Below are positions 1 to 11,086 of a DNA stretch of 64,000 nucleotides, one piece after another. The position numbers were made by a program, and so were the translations under genes. Position 1 is the stretch's first letter. Each line of letters opens with the position of its first letter. The DNA comes from Sialis fuliginosa (lineage: Eukaryota; Arthropoda; Insecta; Megaloptera; Sialidae): assembly GCA_961205875.1 (NCBI GenBank), contig OY540821.1, forward strand, positions 2,914,001 through 2,978,000, read 5' to 3'. Below the pieces are notes generated by a model. That model did not search any database, was not told where the DNA came from, and saw nothing but the letters and a program-made list of their open reading frames with translations.

Positions 1-515
1 AACATTTTTTAATCATTAGCAAGTGTCCATCACTGAGTGCTCATTACTGGTTTTACCTTTGCCATTACTGGAGAAAAAACATGAACAAAATACTTGTACT
101 TGTCATTTTGTAATCATTATATCCGGTATTATAAAGGAACTAGCAAATTTGCTAGCTAGCAAACATTTTCAAATGAAATATCAAACTTATATGACAGTTC
201 TTTTGGAGTTTGTTGAAGACTGACAAGTTTCGCGCACGCGTTATAGGTAAATACCAACGGTATTAAAACAGTGGTGATATTATGAAAATTATTTTGTACG
301 GTGAAAGATGCCAACTGTGTTACAATTAGTTGAAGTGTCACTGTTCTAAATTCCATAACTAATCCATAGATACTAATACAGAATTAATACCCCATTTAAA
401 AGTGCTTGCTAGCTAGCAAATTTTGCTAGCTCCTTTATAATACCGGACATTAATGTCACAAGTGCCTGCGTGCTCATTATTGGTTTTATCCATTAAAAAC
501 TATATTTGCGGACTA
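1..515 (+). repeat. K-family MITE, partial and rearranged
   Basis: Positions 1-100 match the middle of the K repeat (compare 24412-24513). The text then jumps back to an earlier part of K, and after the insertion at 120-449 it resumes up to about 515. Both K termini are missing, so this is a broken copy carrying an internal partial duplication. Confidence 0.7.
120..449 (-). mobile_element. Harbinger-like MITE with TTA target duplication
   Basis: A 330-bp non-autonomous element. The inverted ends read T(A/G)TCCGGTATTATAAAGGA at both sides and are followed by GCTAGC-rich subterminal palindromes. TTA flanks it at 117-119 and 450-452, the TWA duplication known for PIF/Harbinger elements. A second copy in opposite orientation lies at 60187-60512. 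The 66-codon frame shared by both copies looks like repeat text, not a gene. The superfamily is inferred from the duplication and ends only. Confidence 0.7.
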
Positions 516-772
516 ATTATTTTCTATAAATTGACTACACCTAATCCTGCTGAATTGTTTGTTTAACCCCGGTAGGAATTAAATTAATTTTTAAAATATT
601 TTCTATAATTTTCTTTTAAAGGTTAATTTTTTATCTTTAACTAATCAAGAGTAAATATATCCGTTTCCGGCTGTTGGGTTTCTTTCAGAATATTTAGTAC
701 TTATTTACCTATGTTAAAATCTCTAGTTGCTTTTTTCATAATTTTAATTTTCTTTTAGACGTGGAATGGGGA

Positions 773-1360
773 CATTGATTTTTAAGGGCCTTTATAAATA
801 AAAATAATATTTATTTGAACCATATTCTTTTTAAAATTTAAATTTAATTTGGGAACCTCTGGCATTCAAGGAACATATTAATTTACCCCTTCCTTTCTAT
901 TCACGTATAAAAAAAATTAATTTTGAGGGCCTTTACAAAAAATAATATACTATTTATTTTAGTTAAATATTCATTTTAATTTAATTTGGAAACCCCGGGC
1001 ATTTGATGGTCTGGTTAATTTACCCTACTGCCCCCATCCCCCTCTTATGTGCATAGAAAAATAAAAACAGTGAATTTTGGGGGCGTTTACGAAAAACTAT
1101 TACACTATTTATTTTTAGTCATATAACTTTTAAATTTAAATTTAATTTGGGGACCCCGGATATTTGATGACCTTATTAATTGACCATACTCTCCCTCCCC
1201 CTTTTATGTGTGTATAAAAAAATAAAAACACTGAATTTCGGGGATTCTATATTTTTTTATCGTTAAATTTTCATTACGAACAAATAACAATTGAGAGTTG
1301 AGTTATCTGATCCTGCAACCCCCCCCCCCCCGCCTCAATCTTTATGTGTGCATAAAAAAT
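773..1360. repeat. Tandem array, about 155-bp unit, four copies
   Basis: Successive units start near 773, 918, 1073 and 1233. Each has a GGGG(C/A)TTTA-type start, an AATTTAATTTGG stretch, then a C-rich run and TATGTG(T/C)(A/G)TA followed by an A-run. Copies are clearly diverged. No coding potential. Confidence 0.75.
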
Positions 1361-1426
1361 TATAAATCAAATCACAAAAAAAGTCACTAGTCAAACGAAG
1401 TTCAAAGAACTAAGTTCAGACCAGAC

Positions 1427-1457
1427 CTGAAGATGGCCGATAGGATTCGACCGAAAT
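1427..1457 (+). other. CTGANGA-hairpin-GAAA motif (copy 1)
   Basis: CTGAAGA, one unpaired T, a short imperfect stem opening with GG and closing with CC, then GAAA. The same arrangement recurs at 22348, 48589 and 59035. It resembles a hammerhead-type core but has one extra nucleotide before the stem. Confidence 0.45.
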
Positions 1458-1467
1458 GTTGTCAAGA

Positions 1468-1943
1468 AAATAATATCTGCCTTGGGAACCACGGGACTTT
1501 CTTATACCTAACCTAACCTAACAGTGAATTGTATACGTGATTCTTTGTTTATTAAAACATTTCTAACAAACTAACAAGAAAGAACAAAATTAATAATTTT
1601 ATATTTTTATAACAAGTGATTTTTTTAACGTAATAACTGAAAACGGATGTTTACTCTTGTAAATTTTTGGATTTTTGAATTATTTTTGAAATAAGAAAAA
1701 AATGTTTTAGATAAAAAATGTTGAGTATGTTATTATCTATAATTTATTCCCCATACATTTTTTTCCAACATTTATGATTTAGCCAGAAAGAATTTTTTTA
1801 TGTAATTATTTAGATTCACCTACACAGTTCACTCTCAGTATTACGTATAAGAAAGTCCCATGTTACCTTCGGCAAATGCACACACTGTCCAATCTCTGTA
1901 ATACGTATAAGAAAGTCCCATGACACTCATGGCAGATATTTCT
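1468..1943. repeat. Inverted repeat with AAAGTCCC arms
   Basis: The left arm at 1468-1510 (ATATCTGCC, then GGGACTTTCTTATA) is mirrored by 1898-1943. An additional direct copy of TACGTATAAGAAAGTCCCA lies at 1842-1860, 60 bp before the one at 1902-1920. Three CCTAA units occur at 1507-1522 beside the left arm. This is probably a decayed transposable element. No coding sequence. Confidence 0.55.
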
Positions 1944-2159
1944 CCTCTGTTATGAACCATTTGAATTATAATAATTTTTTTTTTCAAAAATTCGTTTTCA
2001 CAAAAAAAAGAATAGAACATTAATTATAGATATAGATATTACCTACATTTTATAACTTGACCATTTTTCTCTATTTCGCACTGTTTCAGAGTAATTCGAA
2101 AAATTAAAAAATCGACATAGGTAAACATCCGTATCCGGTTGAAAGATCGTTTTCAAAAA

Positions 2160-2400
2160 TAGGACGTTTTCTTCTCAGCCAAAAATTAATCTTAAATATA
2201 AAATATCAGCCTTCTACGATTTGTCGTATTTGAGTTACAGCGCTTACAGACAGACAGACAGACAGACGGACACACAGACATCATGGCGAAAATAGTCAGA
2301 ATGGATTCAGGGAAGGTCAAAATAGATAATTCCGTCAAAATCCGGAGTTCGAAAAAAATCGGCTTCACTATACTTACTTATACTAATGTATATTTCATAT
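2160..2400 (+). repeat. Dispersed repeat tail with (ACAG)n
   Basis: An (ACAG)n/(ACGG)n microsatellite at about 2247-2280, followed by text of the type found at the 3' ends of insect dispersed repeats (comparable tails at 53960-54050 and 61020-61060). Confidence 0.5.
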
Positions 2401-2940
2401 ACATGGTATAAGAAAGTAAAAAATAGAACGCGGAGCTACCCGGAATTTTTCACCAGCAAATCACAATCTTATATAGAAACTGGACATCCCTTACATACAA
2501 AGTATAATATCACCACAGGGCATGTTTTTTTCTATAATGACCATTATCACTATGACTTGTTATTAGTTACTTATTACCTATAATTTTTTACAACTGTTTT
2601 GGAGATCTATCAATTAATATACGCGCAAATACGTTTTATTATCTGATGGCGAATTATTTATGACTGTGTAATACGAAATTTGATATCTACGTATTAAATT
2701 TTTATTATAATTATTAGACGTTTATATTTTTTAATCGATTTTATGTTTGATGTGTTGAAAATATTAACCACATTTTTGGCTTTTATATTTAATATTTTGT
2801 AATAACATAGTTGAATCTTTATGTATGGTATACAGGACTAACTGATTATTGTAATTTTGCCTGAAATAAATAATCAAAAAATTTTACAACTGAACAAATC
2901 AAATATAATTAATAGCCCAGGAAATAAAGGAAAAAGTACA
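2401..2940. other. AT-rich, nothing recognised
   Basis: No repeat partner, coding signal or RNA gene was seen. Confidence 0.5.
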
Positions 2941-3424
2941 CGGAAAATGTATGAGTAGCCAAATTTAAACAGTGATTTGAACATGTCCAGATCATAGACA
3001 TAGAGAATGGATCGCGCATCTGACTCGAAAACAGAGTCGTGTCAAAAGAAAGAGATAAAAACAGGTTTGGAATATACTTGCCCTTTTTTTAAATAGGAGT
3101 GTAACTATTTCATTCTTGGCCCCGAACATTAAAAATATTCATAAATAAGGTTAAAAACAAAAAATAATTAACGTTATAAAAAAATTTTATTGAAAAAAAA
3201 ACAATTATTGATTTCTAAATAATATAAGTTTCGAATTTTTTTACTCAATTTTAATATCTTGTTCTTCCTTTTTCGTAGCTTCGTAATGTAACCTAAAATA
3301 AAAAAAAATATTTAAAATTTTGTTAAGTAAATCTTGTATGTGCTGTTTGTAAGTGTAGCAATCCACCTCATCATTTTGTAGCAACCACATGGGAATTGAT
3401 TAAAAACTATTTTTTATTAATATA

Positions 3425-4286
3425 CCGGGTGGTCTATTTAAACTGAGACAAGTAAATATTTAAAAAACCAAGAATTTTTAGAAAAAAAGTTTGGTACAAA
3501 AGTTTCAGGGTTAGGAGGGGGAAAACTAATGAATGTAAAAAATTTGAACTTGAGTGTATGTTTTAAGGTCATTTTGAGGTCAAATTCATTTTTTTAAATG
3601 GAAATATATATATTTTTTTACATATTCGTATTCTACAACAAAAAGGAAATAACTTTTGTCTAAAAAGTTTTTTTTTTAAATCCCAATTTTAATTTAAAAA
3701 AAAATTTTTTTTGTTAAAGATATCTGAAATTAATCTTCTAGAAAAAATGAAACTAAAAATAATGGAAATTTAATGTTTTATTAATGTAAATAATAAATAT
3801 TCGAAGTGATAACCATCAACTTCAATACATTTTTCAACATGATAATAATTAGATATTTCAAAATAATTCGAAAGCCTAGCCAAACTGGAAAACTGAAAGC
3901 CTTTCCAAATAAATTGTTGTTATGGAAACTTGAATGATGTAAAATATCAAAACTTTTTGGATCAAGCGCTATATGAACTACATAAGCTAACTGATGAAGA
4001 AAAAAGAAGAATGTGGTTTCAACAGGAAGGTTTTCGAAAAAACTTTTTAGACAAAAGTTATTTCCTTTTTCATTGTAGAATACGAATATGCAAAAATATG
4101 TATATATTTCCATTTAAAAAAATGAAGTTGACCTCAAAATGACCTTAAAACATACACTCAAGTTCAATTTTTTTACATTCATTAGTTTTCCCCCTCCTAA
4201 CCCTGCATCTTTTGTACCAAACATTTTCTCTGAAATTCTTTAGTTTTCGAAATATTTACTTGTCTCAATTTAAATAGACCACCCGG
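3425..4286. mobile_element. Fold-back TIR element, TA-flanked
   Basis: An 862-bp element with ends CCGGGTGGTC/GACCACCCGG next to TA on both sides. Inverted arms of roughly 280 bp are well conserved, for example GTTAGGAGGGGGAAAACTAA near 3510 against its complement near 4185. TA flanks point to the Tc1/mariner type but no transposase is present. Open frames inside the arms are products of the repeat. Confidence 0.75.
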
Positions 4287-4487
4287 TATATTTAATATTT
4301 TTGGTAACGAAAATGTTATTTTCACGGAATATCCGTTCATAATTTTGCAAATTTCTATCAGATCAATTGATGTTTTTTTTAAATTTCCTCGATGAAATAT
4401 GAACCTACACTGCATCTCACTTTTTGAACAGATTTTATACCATTGAGTTAATACAGAATGCTCTGTCCATTCTCTATGTCTATGGTC

Positions 4488-4938
4488 CAGATGTATATTT
4501 CCTGAAAACTCCCTAGCAAAGTTTGCTCTGAAGTCTGAAACACCCTCAACCAAGTTTTGTTTTACAAGGATTTTGTAAACACTCTGTATCTAATGTACGG
4601 AATGTTCAATCAACCCCGTCTTTCGCGTTTTAAACAGATAATTAAATTTTCTACAACCTTTTTCTTTATTATTTTAACCAAAAATAATTGTATACCTTTC
4701 AAAATGGCGGTCAAACTAAATCTTTACTTTAAAAATGTAAAATTTTGAATTCGACAGTCTTTTTGATAGGTATAAAGTTATTTATGACCAAGAATGTGTT
4801 ATAATTGATTGTAGTGCATTTAACTGTATTTAAAAAATAAAATAAAAATGGGGTTAATTAGATACAAAATTTTGGGCCCTTGGTTGAGGATATTTCGGAA
4901 CAAATTTTGCTAAGGAGTTTTCAGGAAATATACATCTG
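4488..4938. repeat. Inner inverted repeat
   Basis: CAGATGTATATTTCCTGAAA at 4490 is mirrored near 4919-4938, with arms of about 60 bp. It lies inside the larger inverted structure 2946-4985. Confidence 0.6.
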
Positions 4939-4999
4939 GGCATATTCTAATCACCGTTTAAATTTGGCACCTCATACATTTTTCCAAATTTTACACCAG

Positions 5000-5300
5000 T
5001 AAAATATTCTACGTTGTCTGGACTATAAATATAATTTGTATAACGATCATTTTAAGATGAATCTGAAGTTTGTATGATTTATAGTTCCAGAGTTCTATAT
5101 CACTAAAAATAAAACAATTTTTTCTGTCATTATTTAAAAAAAATTTTTTTGTACTTTACCTAAAGAATTGTAACTCTTAAATTTTTCATCAGTATGATTC
5201 AAAATTTTAATAAACGTAAAACAAGACTATCTAACGCACATCTTAACAAATCTGAAGTCTGTGTGATTTTTAATTCCAGAGTTCTATGTTACTAAATAAA
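5000..5300 (-). repeat. P repeat, two tandem units
   Basis: Two copies of the ~175-bp P repeat, recognised by (A/T)TTATAGTTCCAGAGTTCTAT, which on the other strand is the ATAGAACTCTGGAACTATAA core. Related units lie at 11830, 15008, 39170, 42075, 44475, 46740 and 57730. Confidence 0.75.
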
Positions 5301-5683
5301 ATAGATACACACAAAATAAAAAATCATTTAAAATATAAATAATTATAGGTATAATAATAATTTCATTAGTTACAATCTAGAGGTCAGGAGATCGAACTTG
5401 AAATGATTTATAAGTTCGAGTTGTTATAGATCGATACTTTCTCCGGTTGTAAAACTATTAATAAATCATCCGGAACGTATTGTTCGTTGTAAAGAGAGAG
5501 AAAGATAGATGTGCGAGCCACGTTTTGGGCGTTACTGCGTTTTCAGAAAACAATGCTAAATTATGAATTATATGAGAATTCTTGTACAAGTTAAATGTTG
5601 AAAATTGTTTTTAAAAGGAGAAATTACAATAGAAATTGTGTTAAAAACTATTTAGAACATTCTACTATTTTGAATTGTTTATG
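5301..5683. other. AT-rich, nothing recognised
   Basis: No gene or repeat partner was seen. Confidence 0.5.
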
Positions 5684-6622
5684 AGGTTCTGGCACACCAG
5701 TCTTGAATCACACCCCAGTGTTGGACACTTATTTCATTAAATATACTAAATTAGAAATATTTGTTGATATTTGATTACTTTAATTACTCAATTATAATCT
5801 ATAGACACTTAACTGTAAAACAGCTTAATTTGATGGTAATCGTCCAATTGGTGTCAAAATGCTGCTAATTATTACTGTATAGGCATGATGCCAGTAACAA
5901 AGTATCACTGAAATTATGATTTTAAATAATGAAATAAGCTAAAAGGATTCTAAAAAATGAATTTATTTTTATATTAAAAGCGAAATTTATATGATTTTTG
6001 TTAAAATAAAAACGCAAAATACAGTAGTCAGAGTGGATGACGTCACGGCTACGTAAACGTCATTTTTGTTTCATTAATATCTGCACTGTTTATAAATTAT
6101 TTTGTGGTTTTAAATCATCAATTCTCTCAGTTTTGTGTTACCAAAAGTAAAATCGAGAAACATTAGCGATGGAACAAAGATTTGTTATAGTTGACAAGGA
6201 GTGTTTACATAGACGTGACGTCAAAAATGCGCCATGACACCTGCGAGCGTTTTGGCGTCAAATTCGAAATTAGTTTTAAAAGGGTCAATTTTTGTGATTA
6301 AACCTTTATTTGCTGCAGAAATAAGCATTTTTTTGGAAATAAGAGACATGTAAGATCATCATAAAATAGTTTTTAAAAATTAGGCATCATGCCTATTGCT
6401 TATCCTTTATTGTATAACTTTTATAATCATAAGCAAGTGTCCATCACAGGGTACCCATGACTATAATTTAAAAAAACAAACTATATTTACGGACATTGGT
6501 AATTATTTAATTTCATAAAGAGGTACCTGTTTTATTGGTAACATGAATTCTTAAGAATTACAAAAAAGCTCATCAAAATAGTATACCTTGTTCTTAAAGC
6601 GGCGAAGACTGGTGCCAGACCT
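5684..6622 (+). mobile_element. K-family MITE with nested insertion
   Basis: Begins AGGTTCTGGCAC and ends GGTGCCAGACCT followed by TA. The internal text is shared with the other K copies (AGCAAGTGTCCATCAC, GGACATTGGTAATT). It is interrupted by an unrelated TIR element at 5882-6393. Confidence 0.8.
5882..6393. mobile_element. Short TIR element with GGCATGATGCC ends
   Basis: Perfect inverted ends GGCATGATGCC/GGCATCATGCC with TA on both sides (5880-5881, 6394-6395). About 510 bp, non-coding. It contains two TGACGTCA palindromes at 6038-6045 and 6216-6223. The superfamily is uncertain; TA flanks suggest the Tc1/mariner type. Confidence 0.6.
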
Positions 6623-7080
6623 TATTTCCTTTGTTATACTTATAAAAACCGAAATGGGGTTTGTTTGTGAACCACTGCTTTATAACTTAGACTGTAACCT
6701 AACTTATACAAAAAATGTAATTCATTATTAAATAAAATACATTTTTTAAAGGGTTATAATTTTTTTATGTCTGTATTTTTTGTTTCTATAACAAAGAGAT
6801 GTTAAAGAAAAAAAATGTTTTTCTAGAAACTCTTACCAATTATGTGTAGTTCTAACTAATTTAAAATAGTAAAATTTATCTTTTTTTAAGCCTAATTCTG
6901 TCATAAACTAAATCGTTGATGTTTACAATTATATTATTCTGGTCAAGATAAAATCTAGACATGAATACCATGTAGATATCTCTTTAACTAGAATAATAAT
7001 AAATATTTATGAAGAGAGTATACTTGCAAAAAATATTATAAATACATACGTTGAAATGCATGGCTACCTTGCGCTAAAAT
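6623..7080. other. AT-rich, nothing recognised
   Basis: No gene or repeat was identified. Confidence 0.5.
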
Positions 7081-8320
7081 ATATAAATAAATAAAAATTA
7101 AAATGACCTAATTGTTTTTAATTATAATTTCTCTTTTTCATTTCCAATTTAAGTTTACTTACTTATGTTAGAGAAATTATTTTTTGCTATTTAAAAAAAA
7201 AATTTGTTTTTAATTATTTTCCCTTGTACTTGTATCTCTCAACGGTTAGTCCGATTATTGTGAAATTTCTAGGAGATATTCACCATACTATGTAGTAGCT
7301 ATTTTTTCAACTAGAATCGTTGACAAAAAAATTATTTCAAAAATGACACTCGTTTTTATTAATAAATAAAAATCAAAATGACCTAATTTTTTTTAATTAT
7401 AATTTCTCTTTTCCATTTCCAATTTAAGTTTACTTACTTATGTTAGAGAAATTATTTTTAGCTATTTAAAAATTTTTTTTTAAAATTATTTACCCTTGTA
7501 CTTGTATCTCTCAACGGCTAGTCCGATTATTGTGAAATTTCTAGGAGATATTCACCATACTATGTAGTAGCTATTTTTCAACTAGAATCGTTGGCAAAAA
7601 AATTATTTCAAAAATGACACTCGTTTTTATTAATAAATAATAATTTATCTTTTCCATTTCCAATTTAAGTTTACTTAACTTATGTTAGAGAAATTATTTT
7701 TAGCTATTTAAAAAAAATATATTTTTTAAATTATAATAAATAATAAATTTGTGCTTGTATCTCCCAACGGTTAGTCCGATTGTTGTGAAATTTCTAAGAG
7801 ATTTTCACCATACTAGTAACTAATAACTAACTTTTCGACTAGCATTAGTTTTTATTAATAAATTAAAATTAAAATGACCTTATTATTTTTAATTTTTTTT
7901 TTTTAATTTTAATTTTGTCTATTGAAATTTTGTTCATTTAGACAGCTATTTTATGTTCTATTTTAATTTTCTTTTAATTTTTTATTTTTATTTATTTCTT
8001 TATTTTTTTTATTTGTTTTTGTTAATTGTTTGCTTTTATTTAGTTATTTGTTAATTAATTAATTATTTTTACTTATAATTTCTCCATTTCCAATTTAGAG
8101 AAATTATTTTTAGTAATTTTTTATTTTTAAAATTTTCTATTTTCAACCAATATAATTTTTTTTTTTATTATTTACCCTCGCATTTTCCGAACGGTTGGAC
8201 GGATCGTTGTGAAATTTCTAGGAGATATTCACAACACTAGTAGTTATTTTCTCGGTTTAGAATCGTTGGTTAAAAAATATTTCAAACATGACACTTGTTT
8301 TTATTAGAATTATTTTATTT
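7081..8320 (-). repeat. Tandem array, about 280-bp unit, four or more copies
   Basis: Units carry TTACTTATGTTAGAGAAATT, GTATCTC(C/T)CAACGG, AGTCCGATTATTGTGAAATT and ACTAGAATCGTTGG. Three are close copies and the later ones are degraded. The same sequence in reverse complement forms the 0.28-kb spacer of the 1.4-kb array at 16438-21760. Confidence 0.8.
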
Positions 8321-8346
8321 TCAAAAATCATTCTTTATTTTATATA

Positions 8347-9232
8347 CAGGGTGGGGCATTTAAAGTGTTACAGTTGATTATCTCAGAACCATCGCATATT
8401 TGAAAAAAATATTTCAACCAAAAAATGTTTGGTTGTAAGGGGGTAATCGAATAGTAATATTTATTTGCTATTTTAACGTGGCCTTCAAGGATATTTGAAG
8501 GTCAACATCATTTTTTTAAATAGGAACCTATATTTTTTATTTAATAATCTTATTTTACGTGAAAAAATACGAATATTTCATTCAAAACTTTTTTTTGAAC
8601 AACCCGAGCTTTCCAAGGTATCTAACAAAATAATTCGAGATTTTGAATTTTCAAGAATTTTTTACTCAGAAACCATAAACTTTAGAAAAAAAGTACAGGA
8701 TACAAAAAATGTTTATTTTGGTCTAATGAAACTTGGAGAATTATTTTAGATTTTTTTAAACATTTCGTACTTTTTTTTGTTTTTGCTAAAATAAAATAAA
8801 TAGAAAAAGTTTTTAAAATTAATTTTTTTTTAAAATAATTCTCCATGCTTTATTAGATTAAAATAAATATTTTGTGTATCCTGTACTTTTTTTCTAAAGT
8901 TTGCGGTTTCTGAGTAAAAAATTCTTGAAAGTTCAAAATCTCGAATTATTTTGTTAGATACCTTGGAAAGCTTGGGTTGTTCAAAAAAATGTTTTCAATG
9001 AAAGATTCGTGTTTTTTTACGTAGAATAAGATTACTAAATAAAAACTATAGGTTCCTATTTAAAAAAATTATGTTGACCTTCAAATATCCTTGAAGGCCA
9101 CGTTAAAATAGCAAATAAATATTACTATTCGATTACCCCCTTACAACCAAACATTTTTTGATTGAAATATTTAAAAAAAAAAAAAAATGGTTCTGAGATA
9201 ATCAACTGTAACACTTTAAATGCCCCATCCTG
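8347..9232. mobile_element. Fold-back TIR element, TA-flanked
   Basis: 886 bp with ends CAGGGTGGGGCATTTAAAGT and the complementary ...CCCCATCCTG, with TA at 8345-8346 and 9233-9234. Arms of over 300 bp are near-perfect complements (GTTACAGTTGATTATCTCAG; AAGGGGGTAATCGAATAGTA). The 84-codon frame within the left arm has no recognisable protein features. Confidence 0.8.
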
Positions 9233-9296
9233 TATACAAAAAAAATTTAAAGCAGAGTAATGGGGGGAGGGGTTTTAACTAAAATAATATAATTAG

Positions 9297-9574
9297 TAGA
9301 AATTGGAAAAATAGTTGTTATTTTCAATGAAATAGTTACTAGTTGAATTTTTTTTCGGAAAATAGTCGGTAAATAGTTTTTTTTACGATTTAATAAAAAT
9401 TAGTGCACATGAAGCAGTAAAAAGTGTCGCAAATAGTTGGAAAGGTAGTTGCAAATAGTTGATTTCAAATTGTGTTCAATCAAACAGTTTTCTGAAAACG
9501 ATGGAGATATGTAATAAAAATTACAATAAATGCATTTTTATGCAATAGTTGAAAAACTATTTTTCCAATCTCTA
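9297..9574 (-). mobile_element. hAT-type MITE with 8-bp target duplication
   Basis: 278 bp with ends TAGAAATTGGAAAAATAGTT/...CTATTTTTCCAATCTCTA, flanked on both sides by the exact 8-mer ATAATTAG (9289-9296, 9575-9582). Eight-base duplications are the hAT signature. A copy in opposite orientation is at 15969-16259. Non-coding. Confidence 0.85.
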
Positions 9575-9582
9575 ATAATTAG

Positions 9583-10074
9583 GTATTAATTATTTTTAGT
9601 TTTTTAGTTTTTCTTGAAACTATGTATTTATGAAATTAAGAAAATGTATAAAAATTCTAAAAATAATTTTATTTAGAAGAAAAAAAACTAATTCGTTTGT
9701 ATTTGTTTCGAAGTACCACGACATTACTCTGTTATTAAATTTGTCTTGTCATATTTGACGTATTTACCAACTTGTTAATGGTTTTTAATTTGAATGGAAA
9801 ACCCAATTTAGTTTCAATTTTAAAACTAATTTAACTTTAGTTATTGATATATTAGGGTGAAATTTCATTAAACTTGACCTCTATTAGAGTTAACGTCATC
9901 CAAGTACGTAACTACAGAGGGGAGGAGGGGGCTATAATTGAATACATACAGAAATTTTTTTTTTATTTAATAGAAAATGTTTTTTTTTATATCGAGGTAA
10001 ATTAAAAGAAAATTGCCCTTTTCTTGAAAGAAACAGTATACCCTCATTTGATATATGTATATCTATATCTATAT
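9583..10074. other. AT-rich, nothing firm
   Basis: Only a short stretch (GGGTGAAATTTCATTAA near 9855) recurs, near 10645. No gene was seen. Confidence 0.45.
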
Positions 10075-10337
10075 ACATGTATTATAAATCGTAACGTCTG
10101 TCTGTATGTCCGTTAGTGCGCTTATAACTCGAGAACCATATAATCCGATTTACGTGTTATTTTTTAATTGATAGATATATTCTTTGGTCAGTTTTAAGTA
10201 TATATTTTGTAACGTTAGTTATAACATAAGGAATAAGCAGTGATAATAGTTAACCCCCAGAGCGCTCTTTTGCAATACGTTGTTACGTTATAATTCAACT
10301 ATATTTTTCAAAAAATGCCGCAGGCACACACAGCTAG
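10075..10337 (+). mobile_element. Helitron-like 3' end
   Basis: Text typical of the 3' parts of insect Helitrons (GTCTGTCTGTATGTCCG, AACTCGAGAACCATA) ends at GCCGCAGGCACACACAGCTAG followed by T. A short GC-rich hairpin-like segment followed by CTAG-T is the Helitron 3' terminal pattern. The 5' limit is not defined. Confidence 0.5.
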
Positions 10338-10469
10338 TTTAATATATATAATATATAAAATAAATATAATTATAAGAATAAAAGTCATAATTTCTGTAAT
10401 ACTCATATTATAACAATTTTAACTTCTTGGGTCGATTTTGTCGAGTGAACAAATTTAGGGCTCTTGTAA

Positions 10470-10550
10470 CTAGTTTACACTGCAATGTCTGACGAAACGT
10501 TGGCCAATAATAACCAGAAGCCAAGATTTATATCAAAATCACATATTGAA
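10470..10550 (+). repeat. Fragment of the hairpin repeat found at 22312
   Basis: CACTGCAATGTCTGACGAAA CG, TTGGCC and CCAGAAGCCAAGAT match the right half of the 22312-22450 hairpin element. The left arm is missing. Confidence 0.65.
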
Positions 10551-11084
10551 GTTAGTGTTTTTGTAATAATTTTAAGAAAGAAAAATTAGGAATTAAAAAA
10601 AACTCTCATTTAAAAAATCCCGGATACGGCCGTGTGTTATACCAGGGTAAAATTTCATTAACCTTGACATCTATAACATTTGAGTGATAGTTTTAAGAAA
10701 GAATAATTCATGTGAGTACGTACAGGAATTTATTTATTTTTCTGTGGACGTATACAGGTCAAAAGTAAATTATTTAGTGAAGGGACCATCCTTCCCCTTG
10801 TCTACAAAACTTGTTATTTCTTTTGTGAGACTCTTATAGTAATAATAGTCTTTGTAATTGTACTATTTTGTGGCTAGAGTAATAACAGATGTATGTAATA
10901 CCTAGTATTTGTCGGATGACCTAATTTTTAACGACAAAAAAAATTATTTGATTGATATATTTCATTGTATCTTTTATGACTATCGATTTTTTTATATAGA
11001 AATTTGGTTTTGGTAATCAATAGGGCTGCATACGAGAAGTAATTTAAGTAAGTCTCGTCTGATCTCGACAATTTACAATTTAAA
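10551..11084. other. AT-rich, nothing recognised
   Basis: No gene or repeat partner was seen beyond a ~35-bp stretch shared with 9853. Confidence 0.45.
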
Positions 11085-11086
11085 TA

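Larger units (their letters stand above)
2946..4985. repeat. Outer inverted repeat, about 2 kb
   Basis: Text at 2946-3007 (AAAATGTATGAG... CCAAATTTAAAC, then GACATAGAGAATGGA) recurs in reverse complement, split between 4937-4985 and 4467-4494. The span between holds a complete fold-back element at 3425-4286 and a second inverted pair at 4488-4938. It looks like one decayed fold-back element invaded by another. Confidence 0.6.

Noticed and set aside
156-356. 66-codon frame shared with 60280-60480
   Set aside because: Both lie inside the same Harbinger-like MITE; similarity is at DNA level and the C-terminal halves diverge by frameshift.
773-1360. Regularly spaced repeats resembling a CRISPR array
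   Set aside because: Units are contiguous ~155-bp tandem repeats without distinct spacers, in a eukaryotic setting without cas genes.
1507-1522. CCTAACCTAACCTAAC, insect telomere-like
   Set aside because: Only three units, internal, next to a transposon-like inverted repeat; too short to claim a telomeric remnant.
3930-4553. Overlapping 70-118-codon frames
   Set aside because: They fall in the right arm of a fold-back element and just beyond it; no protein-like features.
8495-8749. 84-codon frame
   Set aside because: It lies in a fold-back arm, low complexity, no recognisable domain.
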